64,000 nt of DNA from Tessaracoccus antarcticus (GCF_003688855.1 NZ_REFW01000002.1:62001-126000); one strand, 5' to 3'. Numbered from the stretch's first letter, positions 44,226-53,371 are shown. Numbers and translations are program-made. Notes: generated by a model from the sequence alone, not told the origin.

Positions 44226-46307
44226 TCAGGCGACGAGGAGGACCACAGTGCTGCCGTCGGGGACGCTGGTGCCGGGGGGCGGTCGGGTCCCCACGGCGAG
44301 TTGGCTGGGGAGCGGGAAGCCGGTGACATTCTCCACCTCCACCACGAGGCCGGCGGACTCCAGGATCCGCGTGGCCTCCTCAGTGCTCTTGTACTTCACG
44401 TCGGGAATCTCCACCATGACGGGGCCCAGCGACTCCACGAGCGTGATGGTGTCGCCGCGCCTGCCGGTGCCCGAGGCGGGCGTCTGGGAGATGACGAGGC
44501 CCTTCGTCACGGTGTCCGAGTTCTCGGGGGTGACCTTGACCGTGAACCCGGCCTTCTCGAGCTGGGTCTTGGCGGTGGTCGCGGGTCGGTACACGAAGGC
44601 TTCGATGGCGATGGGTTCAGGGCCCTTGGAGACGGTCAGGTCGATGGGGGTGTCGCGTTTGAGCGCGGTGCCCGGTTCCTGGGAGGCCGACATGACCACG
44701 CCCGCTGCCACGTCGTCGGAGAACGTCTCCGTCACGGTGCCGACGGCGAGGTTGGTGGACTCCAGCGCGGCCCGTGCCTCATCCAGGGATGAGCCGACCA
44801 CTTTCGGCATGCCGAATCGCTCCGGGCCCAGCGAAATCACCAGGGTCATGGTGTCGCCGCGCAGGATCCTGGTTCCGCCGCCCGGATCCGTCGAGATCAC
44901 GAGTCCGGCGGCAACATCCTCCGAGTACGCCGTGACGGTGTCCACACCCACATTGTTGACGTCGGCCGCCTTCCGGGCTGCCGCCTCGCTGACCTGAGTG
45001 ACACTGGGGACGGTGGTGAAGCGTCCTGCGGTGAACCACCAGGAGCCGACGCCCGCGCCGGCGGTGACGAGCAGCACCAGCAGCAGCAGCAGGACGCCAC
45101 GGCGTCGGCGGTGCACCGGGTTCTGGGAGATGTGGAGGTTGGGGAACACGGGTGTGCGGTGCATGCGCGGTTGGCGTCCCGAGTCCTCGGGGTTGGGCGC
45201 GATGGGTTGGCGGGCATTGCGGGTCAGGGCGGGGGAGGCAGGTGATCCGGGGGAGAGGGGGTGCCATGCACGCGCCTCCACAGGCCCGTTCCCGCCGCCG
45301 GCGGCAGCCTGGAGTTCGCCGTCGGCCAGGGGTCGGGGTCTCGCATCCGGGCGCGGCTGGATGGGCTGGGTGAGATCGCCCGGCACGGAGGGGTGCGGTC
45401 TGAGTTGTGCCGCCAGCACGGGGTTGTCGCGGCCGCCGGTGGCCAAGAGTTCCTTGCGTACCTGGCGCACGCGCTCCAGCATCACCCTGCCGTCGAAGAG
45501 CCGGGAGTCCGGGTCGCGGGCCGTGCAGGCCTCCACGAGGGCATCCACGTAGTCGGGGATGCGCCAGCCGCTGTGTCCCACCTCGGCCAGCGTCGCCGAC
45601 GGCTTCTCAATGTCGACGTTCACGTGAGCGTAGGCGATCTGGTAGTTGTTCTCGCCGGTGTGGGGTTTCTTGCCCGTCAACATCTCGAACAGCACCACGC
45701 CTGCGGAATAGACATCGCTGCGGGAGTCCGGGCGCGAATGGGTCACGAGTTCCGGGGGCAGGTAGCTGGCGGTGCCCACCAGGACGCCCGTGGCGGTCAT
45801 CTGCGGGGACGTCATGAGGCGCGCCAGGCCGAAGTCGGCCACCTTCACCTGGCCGCGGGTGGAGATGAGGACGTTCTCCGGCTTGATGTCGCGGTGCACG
45901 AGCCCGCTCTCATGGGCGCACGCCAGCGCCGCCACGACGGGCTCGATCAACTCCAGCGCCTTCTCGGGGCGCAGCGGGGCCTCCCTGCTGATGCGCCGGC
46001 GCAGCGTCTCGCCCTCCACGAACTCCATGACGATGTAGGGCTGACCCTGCGCGGTGCCCTGGTCGAACACCCCCACGACCGCCGGGTGGTTCAGGGTGGC
46101 CGCCGCGCGCGCCTCGTGGTCGAACTTGGCGGCGAAGTCGTCGTCCTCGCCGAGATCGCGACGCATGATCTTGACGGCAATGGTGCGCATCAGTCGAAGA
46201 TCCCGCGCCCGGTACACCGTGGCCATGCCACCGCGTGCCAGCTTCGCCAGGATTTCGTATCGTTCGTCCAGCACATGGCCGACCAACGGGTCGTAAGTGC
46301 TGTTCAT
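44226..46307 (-). CDS. pknL: PASTA-domain Ser/Thr protein kinase
   Basis: Predicted 693 residues. Kinase domain about 13-275: Gly loop LARGGMATVYRA, Lys in AVKIM, catalytic GLVHRDIKPENVL, DFGLARL and activation segment VGTASYLPPELV. A Pro/Arg-rich juxtamembrane region, one membrane helix (GVLLLLLVLLVTAGAGVGSW) and four extracytoplasmic PASTA repeats follow (starting near TTVPSVTQVSEAAARKA). PASTA domains bind muropeptides or lipid II, so the kinase couples wall state to phosphorylation. The symbol follows position: M. tuberculosis pknL lies in the same place, though that protein lacks PASTA domains while corynebacterial PknL has them. ATG 46307 follows GGAG. Confidence 0.92.
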   Translation of the reverse strand: MNSTYDPLVGHVLDERYEILAKLARGGMATVYRARDLRLMRTIAVKIMRRDLGEDDDFAAKFDHEARAAATLNHPAVVGVFDQGTAQGQPYIVMEFVEGETLRRRISREAPLRPEKALELIEPVVAALACAHESGLVHRDIKPENVLISTRGQVKVADFGLARLMTSPQMTATGVLVGTASYLPPELVTHSRPDSRSDVYSAGVVLFEMLTGKKPHTGENNYQIAYAHVNVDIEKPSATLAEVGHSGWRIPDYVDALVEACTARDPDSRLFDGRVMLERVRQVRKELLATGGRDNPVLAAQLRPHPSVPGDLTQPIQPRPDARPRPLADGELQAAAGGGNGPVEARAWHPLSPGSPASPALTRNARQPIAPNPEDSGRQPRMHRTPVFPNLHISQNPVHRRRRGVLLLLLVLLVTAGAGVGSWWFTAGRFTTVPSVTQVSEAAARKAADVNNVGVDTVTAYSEDVAAGLVISTDPGGGTRILRGDTMTLVISLGPERFGMPKVVGSSLDEARAALESTNLAVGTVTETFSDDVAAGVVMSASQEPGTALKRDTPIDLTVSKGPEPIAIEAFVYRPATTAKTQLEKAGFTVKVTPENSDTVTKGLVISQTPASGTGRRGDTITLVESLGPVMVEIPDVKYKSTEEATRILESAGLVVEVENVTGFPLPSQLAVGTRPPPGTSVPDGSTVVLLVA

Positions 46308-46419
46308 GAACGCAGTCTCCAAAACACGCCTCAAGGGTAAGTAGGCCGTGTCAGCCCGTGGGCCGATTGTAGAGGGGTTTGATGACAGAGCGTGAAGCGG
46401 CGCGCCCGGCGTGTCCCCC

Positions 46420-46425
46420 TAGGGT
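46420..46425 (+). promoter_or_regulatory. -10 box, leaderless TenI-like gene
   Basis: TAGGGT, six bases, then ATG 46432. The GGGGG in the spacer is too close to act as a normal ribosome-binding site. Confidence 0.5.
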
Positions 46426-46431
46426 GGGGGC

Positions 46432-47097
46432 ATGACTGCTCTGGTTTCCCTGGCGACCCGCCTGTCCCTGGCGAAGGTGGCGTTGCACGTGCATGCCGAT
46501 CGGGCCGATGTTGAGGCGCTTGCGCCGGTGCTTGCCGCGGGCGTCGATCTCCTGTTGCTGGGCGGATCCGGCGATGTGAAGGACGACGTCGAGACGTTGC
46601 GCACGTTTCGCCGACGGTTCGCCCACACCCGCCTGTTGCTGGGAACCGACGACGAGGATGTGGCGGAGCCGGCCGCCGCGGACGTGGTGCACTTCCGCCG
46701 CCGCCACTGGGTGCGGGCGCACACGAAAGGTCACGAGTGGGGGCTGCGGGGCGTCGACGTCCTGCACGAGAGCGCGCTGGAGTCCCCCGGGGAGGACTTC
46801 GACTACCTGTTCGTCGGGTCCGCCATTGGCCTGCCCGGTGACCTCCTGGCTGCTGCCGTGGCGCTGCAGCCTCCGCTCACGGCGGGTGCGGTGCCCTGGT
46901 TCGCCGTGGCGACACCCTTCACCGGTGAGGTGGCGGGATGCCTGGCCGCCGGTGCGCGTCGCATCGCACTGACCGACGAGATCGTTCAGAGGGACGATGC
47001 CGCGGACGTCGTCGGCAGCATCGCCGAGGCCGTCTCACGGGCGTGGGCCGACGATGAGCGCACCCCCGACTACCGGCGCGGGGCACTGCGGGCCTGA
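46432..47097 (+). CDS. Degenerate ThiE/TenI-like TIM-barrel protein
   Basis: Predicted 221 residues with alternating strands and helices of a small TIM barrel: LAAGVDLLLLGGSGDVKDDV, TRLLLGTDDEDVAEPAAADVVHF, FDYLFVGSAIGLPG, and VPWFAVATPFTGEVAGCLAAGARRIAL in shortened form. The order matches thiamine-phosphate synthase/TenI, including the D-Y-L-F-V-G-S strand, but the ThiE substrate motifs (HLGQ.D, the PTxTK loop) are missing. It probably does not make thiamine phosphate. It is divergent from the PASTA kinase and convergent with the polyprenyl synthetase gene. Confidence 0.65.
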   Translation: MTALVSLATRLSLAKVALHVHADRADVEALAPVLAAGVDLLLLGGSGDVKDDVETLRTFRRRFAHTRLLLGTDDEDVAEPAAADVVHFRRRHWVRAHTKGHEWGLRGVDVLHESALESPGEDFDYLFVGSAIGLPGDLLAAAVALQPPLTAGAVPWFAVATPFTGEVAGCLAAGARRIALTDEIVQRDDAADVVGSIAEAVSRAWADDERTPDYRRGALRA

Positions 47098-47153
47098 GCA
47101 CGGCGCCCAGCCCGGAAGCCAAGCCGACGTGCTGGGACGCACCCAGGAGTCAC

Positions 47154-48251
47154 TCAGTGGTCCCGCTGCCCGCTCAGCTGGGCCAGCCGGATCAGGGCGG
47201 TCCGGCCCTCGTCCGTCATGGACGTGGCACGCAGTGTTGCGACGGCGCGGTCGACGTCGTCGGCGATGATCCTCTCCGCCTCGGCGAGGGCCCCCGTGGC
47301 CCCGATGGCGGCGCGGGCGGCCTGCAACTGCCCGTCGGACATCGCCAGGTTGCCCAACGCATCGTCCAGGGCGGACCGCTGCGCCGCGTCGGCCCGCTGC
47401 AGGGCGGTGAGGACCAGTACCGTGCGTTTGCCCTCGCGCAGGTCATCGCCCGCTGGTTTGCCGGTGACGTGCGGATCCCCGAACACCCCCAGGACGTCGT
47501 CGCGGAGCTGGAAGGCGCGACCCACGAGCGATCCGATCTCCGCCAGCACGGCTTCGAGCCGGTCGTCCCCGCCGCCCAGGGCCGCCCCCACCTGCAGGGG
47601 ACGCAGCACGGAGTAGCGGGCGGTCTTGTACTCCAGAATGCGCCGCGCCACCTCCATCTCCGCCTCCAGGTCCGTGACATCGGTCACCCCGAAGGAGGCC
47701 CCCACGTCCAGGTACTGCCCGCAGACCACCTCGGTGCGCATGGTGGACAGCAGGGTTCGAGCCCTGGACATCCTGCCGGGGTCGAGGTCGCTGTCCTCGA
47801 AGAGTTCGACACTCCACATCAGCAGGAGGTCGCCCAGCAGGATCGCGGCGGCACTCCCGAAGGTGTCCGCGTCGCCGCGGCCGTGGTGCGCGACGTGGTG
47901 TGCGGCGAACTGGTGGTGCGCCGCGGGGATGCCGCGGCGGGTGTCCGATGCGTCGATGATGTCGTCGTGGACGAGGGCGGAGACGTGCAGCAGGTCCAGC
48001 GACGCTGACGCCCGGAGCAGCCCCGTCGGGTCCTGCGGATGCCCCGCGGCCGCCACATGCCCCCAGTAGCAGAACGCGGGCCTCAGGCGCTTGCCACCAT
48101 CGGTGAAGGTGCGCGCAAGCTCCAGCAGTTCACCGGTCACCACCTGTGACGTGGTGGTTTCCTGCGTGTCGAGGAAGAGCGTCAGCTCACGGGAGATGGC
48201 GTCCAGCAGGGCCGGGCCGAGCGGATTTGCGGAATCGGGGATCTCAGGCAC
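47154..48251 (-). CDS. Polyprenyl diphosphate synthase
   Basis: Predicted 365 residues. First Asp-rich motif HDDIIDASDTRRG, second FQLRDDVLGVFGDPHVTGKP (DDxxG rather than DDxxD, a common variant in actinobacteria), and the GDDLREGKRT segment. Trans-prenyl chain elongation enzymes of the IdsA/GrcC group make geranylgeranyl or longer diphosphates for menaquinone or carotenoids. It holds the same place as idsA2 (Rv2173). GTG 48251 has TAAGCT seven bases upstream, implying a leaderless mRNA divergent from metF. Confidence 0.92.
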   Translation of the reverse strand: MPEIPDSANPLGPALLDAISRELTLFLDTQETTTSQVVTGELLELARTFTDGGKRLRPAFCYWGHVAAAGHPQDPTGLLRASASLDLLHVSALVHDDIIDASDTRRGIPAAHHQFAAHHVAHHGRGDADTFGSAAAILLGDLLLMWSVELFEDSDLDPGRMSRARTLLSTMRTEVVCGQYLDVGASFGVTDVTDLEAEMEVARRILEYKTARYSVLRPLQVGAALGGGDDRLEAVLAEIGSLVGRAFQLRDDVLGVFGDPHVTGKPAGDDLREGKRTVLVLTALQRADAAQRSALDDALGNLAMSDGQLQAARAAIGATGALAEAERIIADDVDRAVATLRATSMTDEGRTALIRLAQLSGQRDH

Positions 48252-48258
48252 GTGAACG

Positions 48259-48264
48259 AGCTTA
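48259..48264 (-). promoter_or_regulatory. -10 box, leaderless polyprenyl synthase
   Basis: TAAGCT on the minus strand, seven bases before GTG 48251. Confidence 0.55.
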
Positions 48265-48285
48265 TGGGACCGTCGTGGCGTTCCC

Positions 48286-48291
48286 TATTGT
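48286..48291 (+). promoter_or_regulatory. -10 box, leaderless metF
   Basis: TATTGT, then seven bases, then ATG 48299. The opposing -10 box for the polyprenyl synthase gene is only 21 bases away, so the two promoters overlap. Confidence 0.6.
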
Positions 48292-48298
48292 TGTGGCC

Positions 48299-49228
48299 AT
48301 GTCCGCTGAGCCCACCACCACCGCAACGATCGCCGACCTGCTGGCAACCGCCACCGAGCCGCTGCTGTCCTTCGAGTTCTTCCCGCCCCGCACCGCGGAG
48401 GAGGAGCCACGGTTCTCCAACGCGGTGGACAGGCTGGAGCGCTTCGCGCCCGACTTCGTCTCCGTCACCTACGGCGCCAGCGGATCCACCCGTGAACGCA
48501 CCATCGACGCCAGCCGTGAACTGGCCCGGCGGGGTGACGTCACCGTCGGCCACCTGACATGTGTGGCCCAGTCGCGGCGCGACACCACGGAGGCGCTGGA
48601 GGCCTACCGTGCCTCCGGCATCACCAACATCCTGGCCATCCGCGGCGACATGCCGGGCGGCCCTGCTCAACGGTGGGAGCAGCACCCCGAGGGATTGGGG
48701 ACGGCGACCGAACTGGTGGAGTTCATCCGCGACAGCGGCGACTTCTGCGTAGGGGTGGCCGCGTTCCCCAACGTGCACCAGCCGGACAACGACCCCGAAC
48801 TCGACGCCCGCCTCGTCGTGGAGAAGGCCCGCGCCGGGGCGCAGTACGCCATCACACAGCTGTTCTTCGAGGCGAGCCGCTGGGTGGAACTGGTGGATCG
48901 CGTGCGCTCGCGGGGCTGCGACATCCCCATCATCCCGGGCATCATGCCGTTGACCGTCATCACCCAGATCGAACGCTTCGCAGCCCTGGCGGATTGCGAA
49001 CTCCCCGCCGACTTCGTGGCGCAGCTCCGTGCCGCGGACAACCCCGCAGAGGTACGACGGATCGGCCTGGAGCGGGCCGAAACCATGTGTCACGAGCTGC
49101 TGGAGGCAGGCGCGCCCGGCCTGCAGTTCTTCACGCAGAACCGCTGGCAGGCTACGTCAGAAGTGATCTCCAGGCTCCCGCTGTCCCGGTCACGTCCAGC
49201 ACGGTCATGCGCTGCGTCGCGCGGGTGA
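48299..49228 (+). CDS. metF: 5,10-methylenetetrahydrofolate reductase
   Basis: Predicted 309 residues. Flavin-dependent TIM barrel: LLSFEFFPPRTAEEE (catalytic Glu), DFVSVTYGASGSTRERTI, NILAIRGDMPGG and AQYAITQLFFEASRW. It reduces methylene-THF to methyl-THF for methionine synthesis. ATG 48299 has no ribosome-binding site but TATTGT lies seven bases upstream. The final 25 codons overlap the 3' end of the convergent helicase gene by 77 bases, and the last dozen residues (SRSRPARSCAASRG) look non-conserved. Confidence 0.93.
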   Translation: MSAEPTTTATIADLLATATEPLLSFEFFPPRTAEEEPRFSNAVDRLERFAPDFVSVTYGASGSTRERTIDASRELARRGDVTVGHLTCVAQSRRDTTEALEAYRASGITNILAIRGDMPGGPAQRWEQHPEGLGTATELVEFIRDSGDFCVGVAAFPNVHQPDNDPELDARLVVEKARAGAQYAITQLFFEASRWVELVDRVRSRGCDIPIIPGIMPLTVITQIERFAALADCELPADFVAQLRAADNPAEVRRIGLERAETMCHELLEAGAPGLQFFTQNRWQATSEVISRLPLSRSRPARSCAASRG

Positions 49229-51365
49229 GTGCCACGTAGAGCACCCTCGCGCCGCCGGGGGACTCGGCGATGATGTCGTCCGGAGAGACCACCAGGACGC
49301 CGTCGTACTCGAGCCCCTTGGCCTGCAGGGGGGTGACCACCACGAGGCGGTCCTCCAGTTGCGCCAGGCGCTCATCCGACATCGTCAGACGCAGCACGGA
49401 CTGCATCCGTGACGGAGGGCAGATCACGCCGACGGTGCCGGTGACCTGGCCCGCCAGCTGCAGGATCTCCGCGGTGATGGCCGCGTCGGCACCCTCAGGG
49501 CGTTCACTGACCAGCCGTGGCTCCAACCCCGTGGTGCGGATGGCGGTGGGGAGGTCGGCATCGGGGTACACCTTGGTGATCACCTTTGCCGCCAGATTGA
49601 ACACCTCGGCGGGGGAGCGGTAGTTGGTGCTCAGGGTGAACCGGCGAGTCGGGGCGCGGCCCACGAGGTCCCTCATGGCCTGGCTGGTCTCCGCCTGGTC
49701 CGGGTAGGAGCTCTGGGCGGGGTCGCCGACGATGGTCCACGACGACTGGGGTCCACGACGTCGCAGCATCCTCCACTGCATCGGCGTGATGTCCTGACCT
49801 TCGTCCACGAGGATGTGGGCGTAGGTGGTCTGCGGATCGTCCTCCGGGTCGATGACCTGGTCGCGCCGCAGGGAATCGGACGTGGTGACCAGCTCCGCGA
49901 TGTCGCCCATGTCGATGAACACTGGCTCGTCGATGTCGGGCTCGTCCTCGATGGGTGCGGGGCCCAGCATGTCCAGGAGTTCGTCGAGCAGTGCCATGTC
50001 AGCCACTGACCATCCGGTGATGTCGGTGGTGCTGCCGCGCTGCAGCCACGTGTAGGACTCGGCCAGCGCATCGCGCTCCTCGTCCGAGAGATCCGGTGCC
50101 ACGTCGGCCACCAGCGCCGGGTCCCCCAGGCGTGCGAGCACACCGGGTGCGTCCAGGGTGGGCCACCAGGCGTTCATGAACATGGTCAGCGAGGCCTGCT
50201 CCGCAATGATGCCGGGCACCTCTTCGGTGGGCACGTCGACCTCGTCGGAGACCTTGGCGGCCAGTGCGGAGACCACCATGTCGCGTGCCTGTTCGCGACC
50301 CTTGTTCAATTTGGTGCGCGTCAGGACGTTGTCCCGGATGCGGTGCAATTCGGGTGCTCTCAGTCGCAGCACCTCACCCTTCACCGTCACGCGCACCTGC
50401 AGGAGCTCGGGACCGTCGACGAGGGGTCGGCGGATGAGCCGACGCAGCAGCGTCAGCATCCGGAGGCTGCCCTTCAGAGACGCTGCCGCGGAACGGTCCA
50501 CCCGTTCGCTGGTCATGCCGAGCACGTCGGCGGCCACGGAGCCGATGGACTTCAGGGTCACGGCGTCCTCACCGAGGCTGGGCAGGACCCGCTCGATGTA
50601 GTTCATGAAGACGTTGGACGGGCCCACCACCAGCACGCCACCGCGCTCCAGCCGTGCCCGGTTGGAGTAGAGAAGGTACGCGGCGCGGTGCAGGGCGACC
50701 ACGGTCTTGCCGGTGCCGGGGCCGCCGGCGATGATGGTGACGCCCTGGTAGGGCGCGCGGATTGCCTCGTCCTGCTCCGCCTGGATGGTCGAGACGATGT
50801 CGCGCATGGTGCGCCCGCGCGCACGGGTGAGGGCCGCCATGAGGGCACCCTCACCAAGGATGGGCAGGTCGGTCTCCACCGAGGAGTCGAGCAGGTCGTC
50901 CTCGAGGCCGATGACCTTGTCGTCGCGGCAGCGCAGCACACGGCGACGGATGACGTTCATGGGATTGGTCTGGGTGGCGCGGTAGAACGGCTCCGCGGCG
51001 GGGGCGCGCCAGTCGATGACCAGCGGCTCGTACTCCTCGTCGCGCACGCCGATGCGGCCGATGTAGCGGGACTCGGGCCCCGTCAGGTCGAGGCGCCCGA
51101 AGACGAGGCCCTCGTGCTCGGCGTCGAGGACGGCGAGTCGGCGTGCGGCCTGATACGCGAACGCGTCACGCTCGAAGAGCGCAGTGCTGTCCTCCTCGCG
51201 GTGGAAGCTGGTGCGGTCGGTTTGGAACATTTGCTGGCCCTGATGGGCCATGGATCGGGCACTGGCCGTTGCGGTGGCCACATTGTCGTACACCTTGTCG
51301 ACGTGTGCCTGTTCGAGCGCGATTTCTTGCTGGAGTTCGCCGCGCGAAGTGGTCAACAGTTTCAA
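49152..51365 (-). CDS. HelD/HelR-type RNA polymerase-recycling ATPase
   Basis: Predicted 737 residues, UvrD-like superfamily 1. An N-terminal coiled coil (GELQQEIALEQAHVDKVYDN) and the HelD hallmark VIDWRAPAAEPFYRA precede Walker A IIAGGPGTGKTVVALHRA, motif II HILVDEGQDITPMQWRML, and the C-terminal LTRATQRMTVLDV. HelD proteins bind RNA polymerase and release stalled or rifampicin-bound complexes; actinobacterial HelR confers rifampicin tolerance. The start is a TTG at 51365, with AAGGTGAGGA directly before it. A TAGGAT box at about 51391 is a candidate promoter. Confidence 0.9.
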   Translation of the reverse strand: MKLLTTSRGELQQEIALEQAHVDKVYDNVATATASARSMAHQGQQMFQTDRTSFHREEDSTALFERDAFAYQAARRLAVLDAEHEGLVFGRLDLTGPESRYIGRIGVRDEEYEPLVIDWRAPAAEPFYRATQTNPMNVIRRRVLRCRDDKVIGLEDDLLDSSVETDLPILGEGALMAALTRARGRTMRDIVSTIQAEQDEAIRAPYQGVTIIAGGPGTGKTVVALHRAAYLLYSNRARLERGGVLVVGPSNVFMNYIERVLPSLGEDAVTLKSIGSVAADVLGMTSERVDRSAAASLKGSLRMLTLLRRLIRRPLVDGPELLQVRVTVKGEVLRLRAPELHRIRDNVLTRTKLNKGREQARDMVVSALAAKVSDEVDVPTEEVPGIIAEQASLTMFMNAWWPTLDAPGVLARLGDPALVADVAPDLSDEERDALAESYTWLQRGSTTDITGWSVADMALLDELLDMLGPAPIEDEPDIDEPVFIDMGDIAELVTTSDSLRRDQVIDPEDDPQTTYAHILVDEGQDITPMQWRMLRRRGPQSSWTIVGDPAQSSYPDQAETSQAMRDLVGRAPTRRFTLSTNYRSPAEVFNLAAKVITKVYPDADLPTAIRTTGLEPRLVSERPEGADAAITAEILQLAGQVTGTVGVICPPSRMQSVLRLTMSDERLAQLEDRLVVVTPLQAKGLEYDGVLVVSPDDIIAESPGGARVLYVALTRATQRMTVLDVTGTAGAWRSLLT

Positions 51366-51507
51366 TCCTCACCTTGAGACGGACATTCGATCCTACCCCG
51401 GCGCGGGTGCCGTCGCACACCGCGCGCTCGTCGCCTCCGTTTTCGTGTTTCGACTTTCCCCGGGGCACGGCATAGCCTCGACGGGAACCTGAGGGGGTAT
51501 CCGCACA

Positions 51508-52338
51508 GTGTCCACTGAGCCCACCATCCACCCGTCCACTCCACTGCCCCGGCATCCTGAGGGCCGCAACGGCGGTTCCCGCGGGAGTGACATGACCGGT
51601 TTCTACAAGGTGGCCGTGGTGGTGCTCAGCATCATCGTGGTGGGACTGCTGGCCGTCGTGACGCAGGGCCCCGGGCAGAGCGCCGCGCCCCAGGCCACCG
51701 TGACGGTCACCGTCGACGGGGAGGCGCCGCTGCAGGATCCTGCGCCCACGTCCGATGAGAGCGTGAATCCCGAGCAGGACGCCTTCCTCACCAGCCTCCC
51801 CCGCCGCGAGGACGGGGACCCGCTGGCCAAGGGGCGCGTCGACGCGCAGATCGTGATGACGGAGTGGGCCGATTACCGCTGCCCCTTTTGTTCCGTGTTC
51901 GCCGAGGACACCCTGCCGCTGCTGCAGCCGCTCATCGACGACGGCACACTGCGCATCGAGTTCCGTGACCTCGCGATCTTCGGCGACGACTCCATCAACG
52001 CCGCAGCAGGCGCCCGGGCCGCCGGGGAACAGGGCCTCTACTGGGAATTCGCCGGCGCCCTGTACGCGTCGCTGCCGAACCAGGGACACCCGCCGGTGGG
52101 GGATGACGTCGTCGGCTCCATCGCCACTGAGGTCGGCGTTCCTGACATGCAGAAGTTCCAGGCCGACTACAAAAACCCTGCAACCCGTGCCGCCATCGAC
52201 GCGGACAGCTCGGAGGCGCAGGGCTTCGGCATCTCGTCGACCCCCACGTTCCTCATCGGCACCCAGGTGATTTCAGGTGCACAGCCCCTGGAGGTCTTCG
52301 AACAGGTGATCGCCTCCGAGATCGCCAAGCAGGACTGA
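51508..52338 (+). CDS. DsbA-family membrane-anchored thiol oxidoreductase
   Basis: Predicted 276 residues from GTG 51508 (GAGGGGG upstream). A cytoplasmic N-terminus, one membrane helix (FYKVAVVVLSIIVVGLLAVV, about 32-51), a Pro/Thr-rich linker, and a thioredoxin-fold DsbA domain with active site YRCPFCSVFAEDT and the cis-Pro in SSTPTFLIG. It should oxidise or isomerise disulfides outside the membrane. The stop shares a base with the following CcdA-like gene (TGATG), so the pair forms an extracytoplasmic thiol pathway. Confidence 0.9.
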   Translation: MSTEPTIHPSTPLPRHPEGRNGGSRGSDMTGFYKVAVVVLSIIVVGLLAVVTQGPGQSAAPQATVTVTVDGEAPLQDPAPTSDESVNPEQDAFLTSLPRREDGDPLAKGRVDAQIVMTEWADYRCPFCSVFAEDTLPLLQPLIDDGTLRIEFRDLAIFGDDSINAAAGARAAGEQGLYWEFAGALYASLPNQGHPPVGDDVVGSIATEVGVPDMQKFQADYKNPATRAAIDADSSEAQGFGISSTPTFLIGTQVISGAQPLEVFEQVIASEIAKQD

Positions 52339-53174
52339 TGGGCGTCGGATTCGCCGGGGCATTCCTCGGTGGACTGGCTGCGCTCCTCAGTCCCTGCGCG
52401 GCGATGCTCCTGCCGTCCTTCTTCGCCTACGCGTTCGGCTCCTCCCGCACACGGCTCCTCGGACGCACCGGGCTGTTCTACCTGGGTCTGCTCATCACTC
52501 TGGTGCCCTTGGGGCTGGCCGCCGGATCGCTGGGCGCGCTGCTCGCGACGCATCGCAGTGTGTTGGCGCTCGGGGGTGGCATTCTGCTCATCGCGCTCGG
52601 TCTGCTGCAGGTGTTCGGCATCAACGTCAACCTTCCAGGCTTCCGCAGCGGCGGGGGCACGGGGCCCTTTGCCGTGATCGCGCTCGGAGCCGTCTACGGT
52701 CTTGCCGGTGCCTGCACCGGGCCGCTGCTCGGTGCCGTGCTCACCATGGCTGCTGTCGGTGGATCGCCGCTCTACGGCGCCCTGCTGCTGGCGATGTTCG
52801 GCGCGGGCATGGTGGTGCCCCTCATCGTTCTGGCCTGGGTCTGGGACAGCACCTCCCTGTCGGAGAAGCTGCGCCCCCGCCCGCTGACGATCGGCCCCGT
52901 CACCACGTCGGTGTGGGGTCTGGTGTCCGGGGTGCTGTTCATCGTGCTCGGTGTCCTGTTCCTCACCACCGACGCCACCAGTGCTCTCGGCGGGATCTTC
53001 GACGCCCGCCAGCAACTCCGGTTGGAGACGGCACTCGGGAATTTCGCCGACGCGATCCCGGACATCGGCGCACTCCTGGTGGTGGCAGCCGTCGTCGGCC
53101 TCATCGTGTGGCACGCGCGAAAGCCACGCGCCAAGGTCTCCTCCCCGACCAAGGACGATTCAGAAGCCCGCTGA
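52338..53174 (+). CDS. CcdA/DsbD-type membrane electron carrier
   Basis: Predicted 278 residues with about six helices. The paired redox cysteines appear in GGLAALLSPCAAMLLPSFFA and GLAGACTGPLLGAVLT, as in CcdA and the DsbD core. It moves reducing equivalents from cytoplasmic thioredoxin to outside thiol proteins, here presumably the DsbA-like protein encoded upstream, or the haem-binding cysteines of QcrC. It overlaps the upstream gene by one base. A weak inverted repeat at 53249-53287 may terminate the operon. Confidence 0.88.
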   Translation: MGVGFAGAFLGGLAALLSPCAAMLLPSFFAYAFGSSRTRLLGRTGLFYLGLLITLVPLGLAAGSLGALLATHRSVLALGGGILLIALGLLQVFGINVNLPGFRSGGGTGPFAVIALGAVYGLAGACTGPLLGAVLTMAAVGGSPLYGALLLAMFGAGMVVPLIVLAWVWDSTSLSEKLRPRPLTIGPVTTSVWGLVSGVLFIVLGVLFLTTDATSALGGIFDARQQLRLETALGNFADAIPDIGALLVVAAVVGLIVWHARKPRAKVSSPTKDDSEAR

Positions 53175-53371
53175 AAAGCGTCCTCTGACCGCATTGTTGG
53201 ACCCAGTCTGGAACCGGTGCCTGACGTTGAGCGATGTGCCGGGTTGCATGCCCGGGAACGGCTTTCCCTTCGGTCTTTCCCTGGGCAGAGCGTGAACACT
53301 GTTGACAGGATTCAGGCCGCCCTCTCACCCGCAAGGCGTCTCGATTGGGCCCTAGATGGACCACCTGCTCG

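Noticed and set aside
53175..53371. A small plus-strand gene downstream of the CcdA-like gene.
   Set aside because: Open frames here are short, lack start signals and have mixed codon bias. The stretch holds a weak inverted repeat (53249-53287) and a TTGACA-like hexamer without a matching -10 box.
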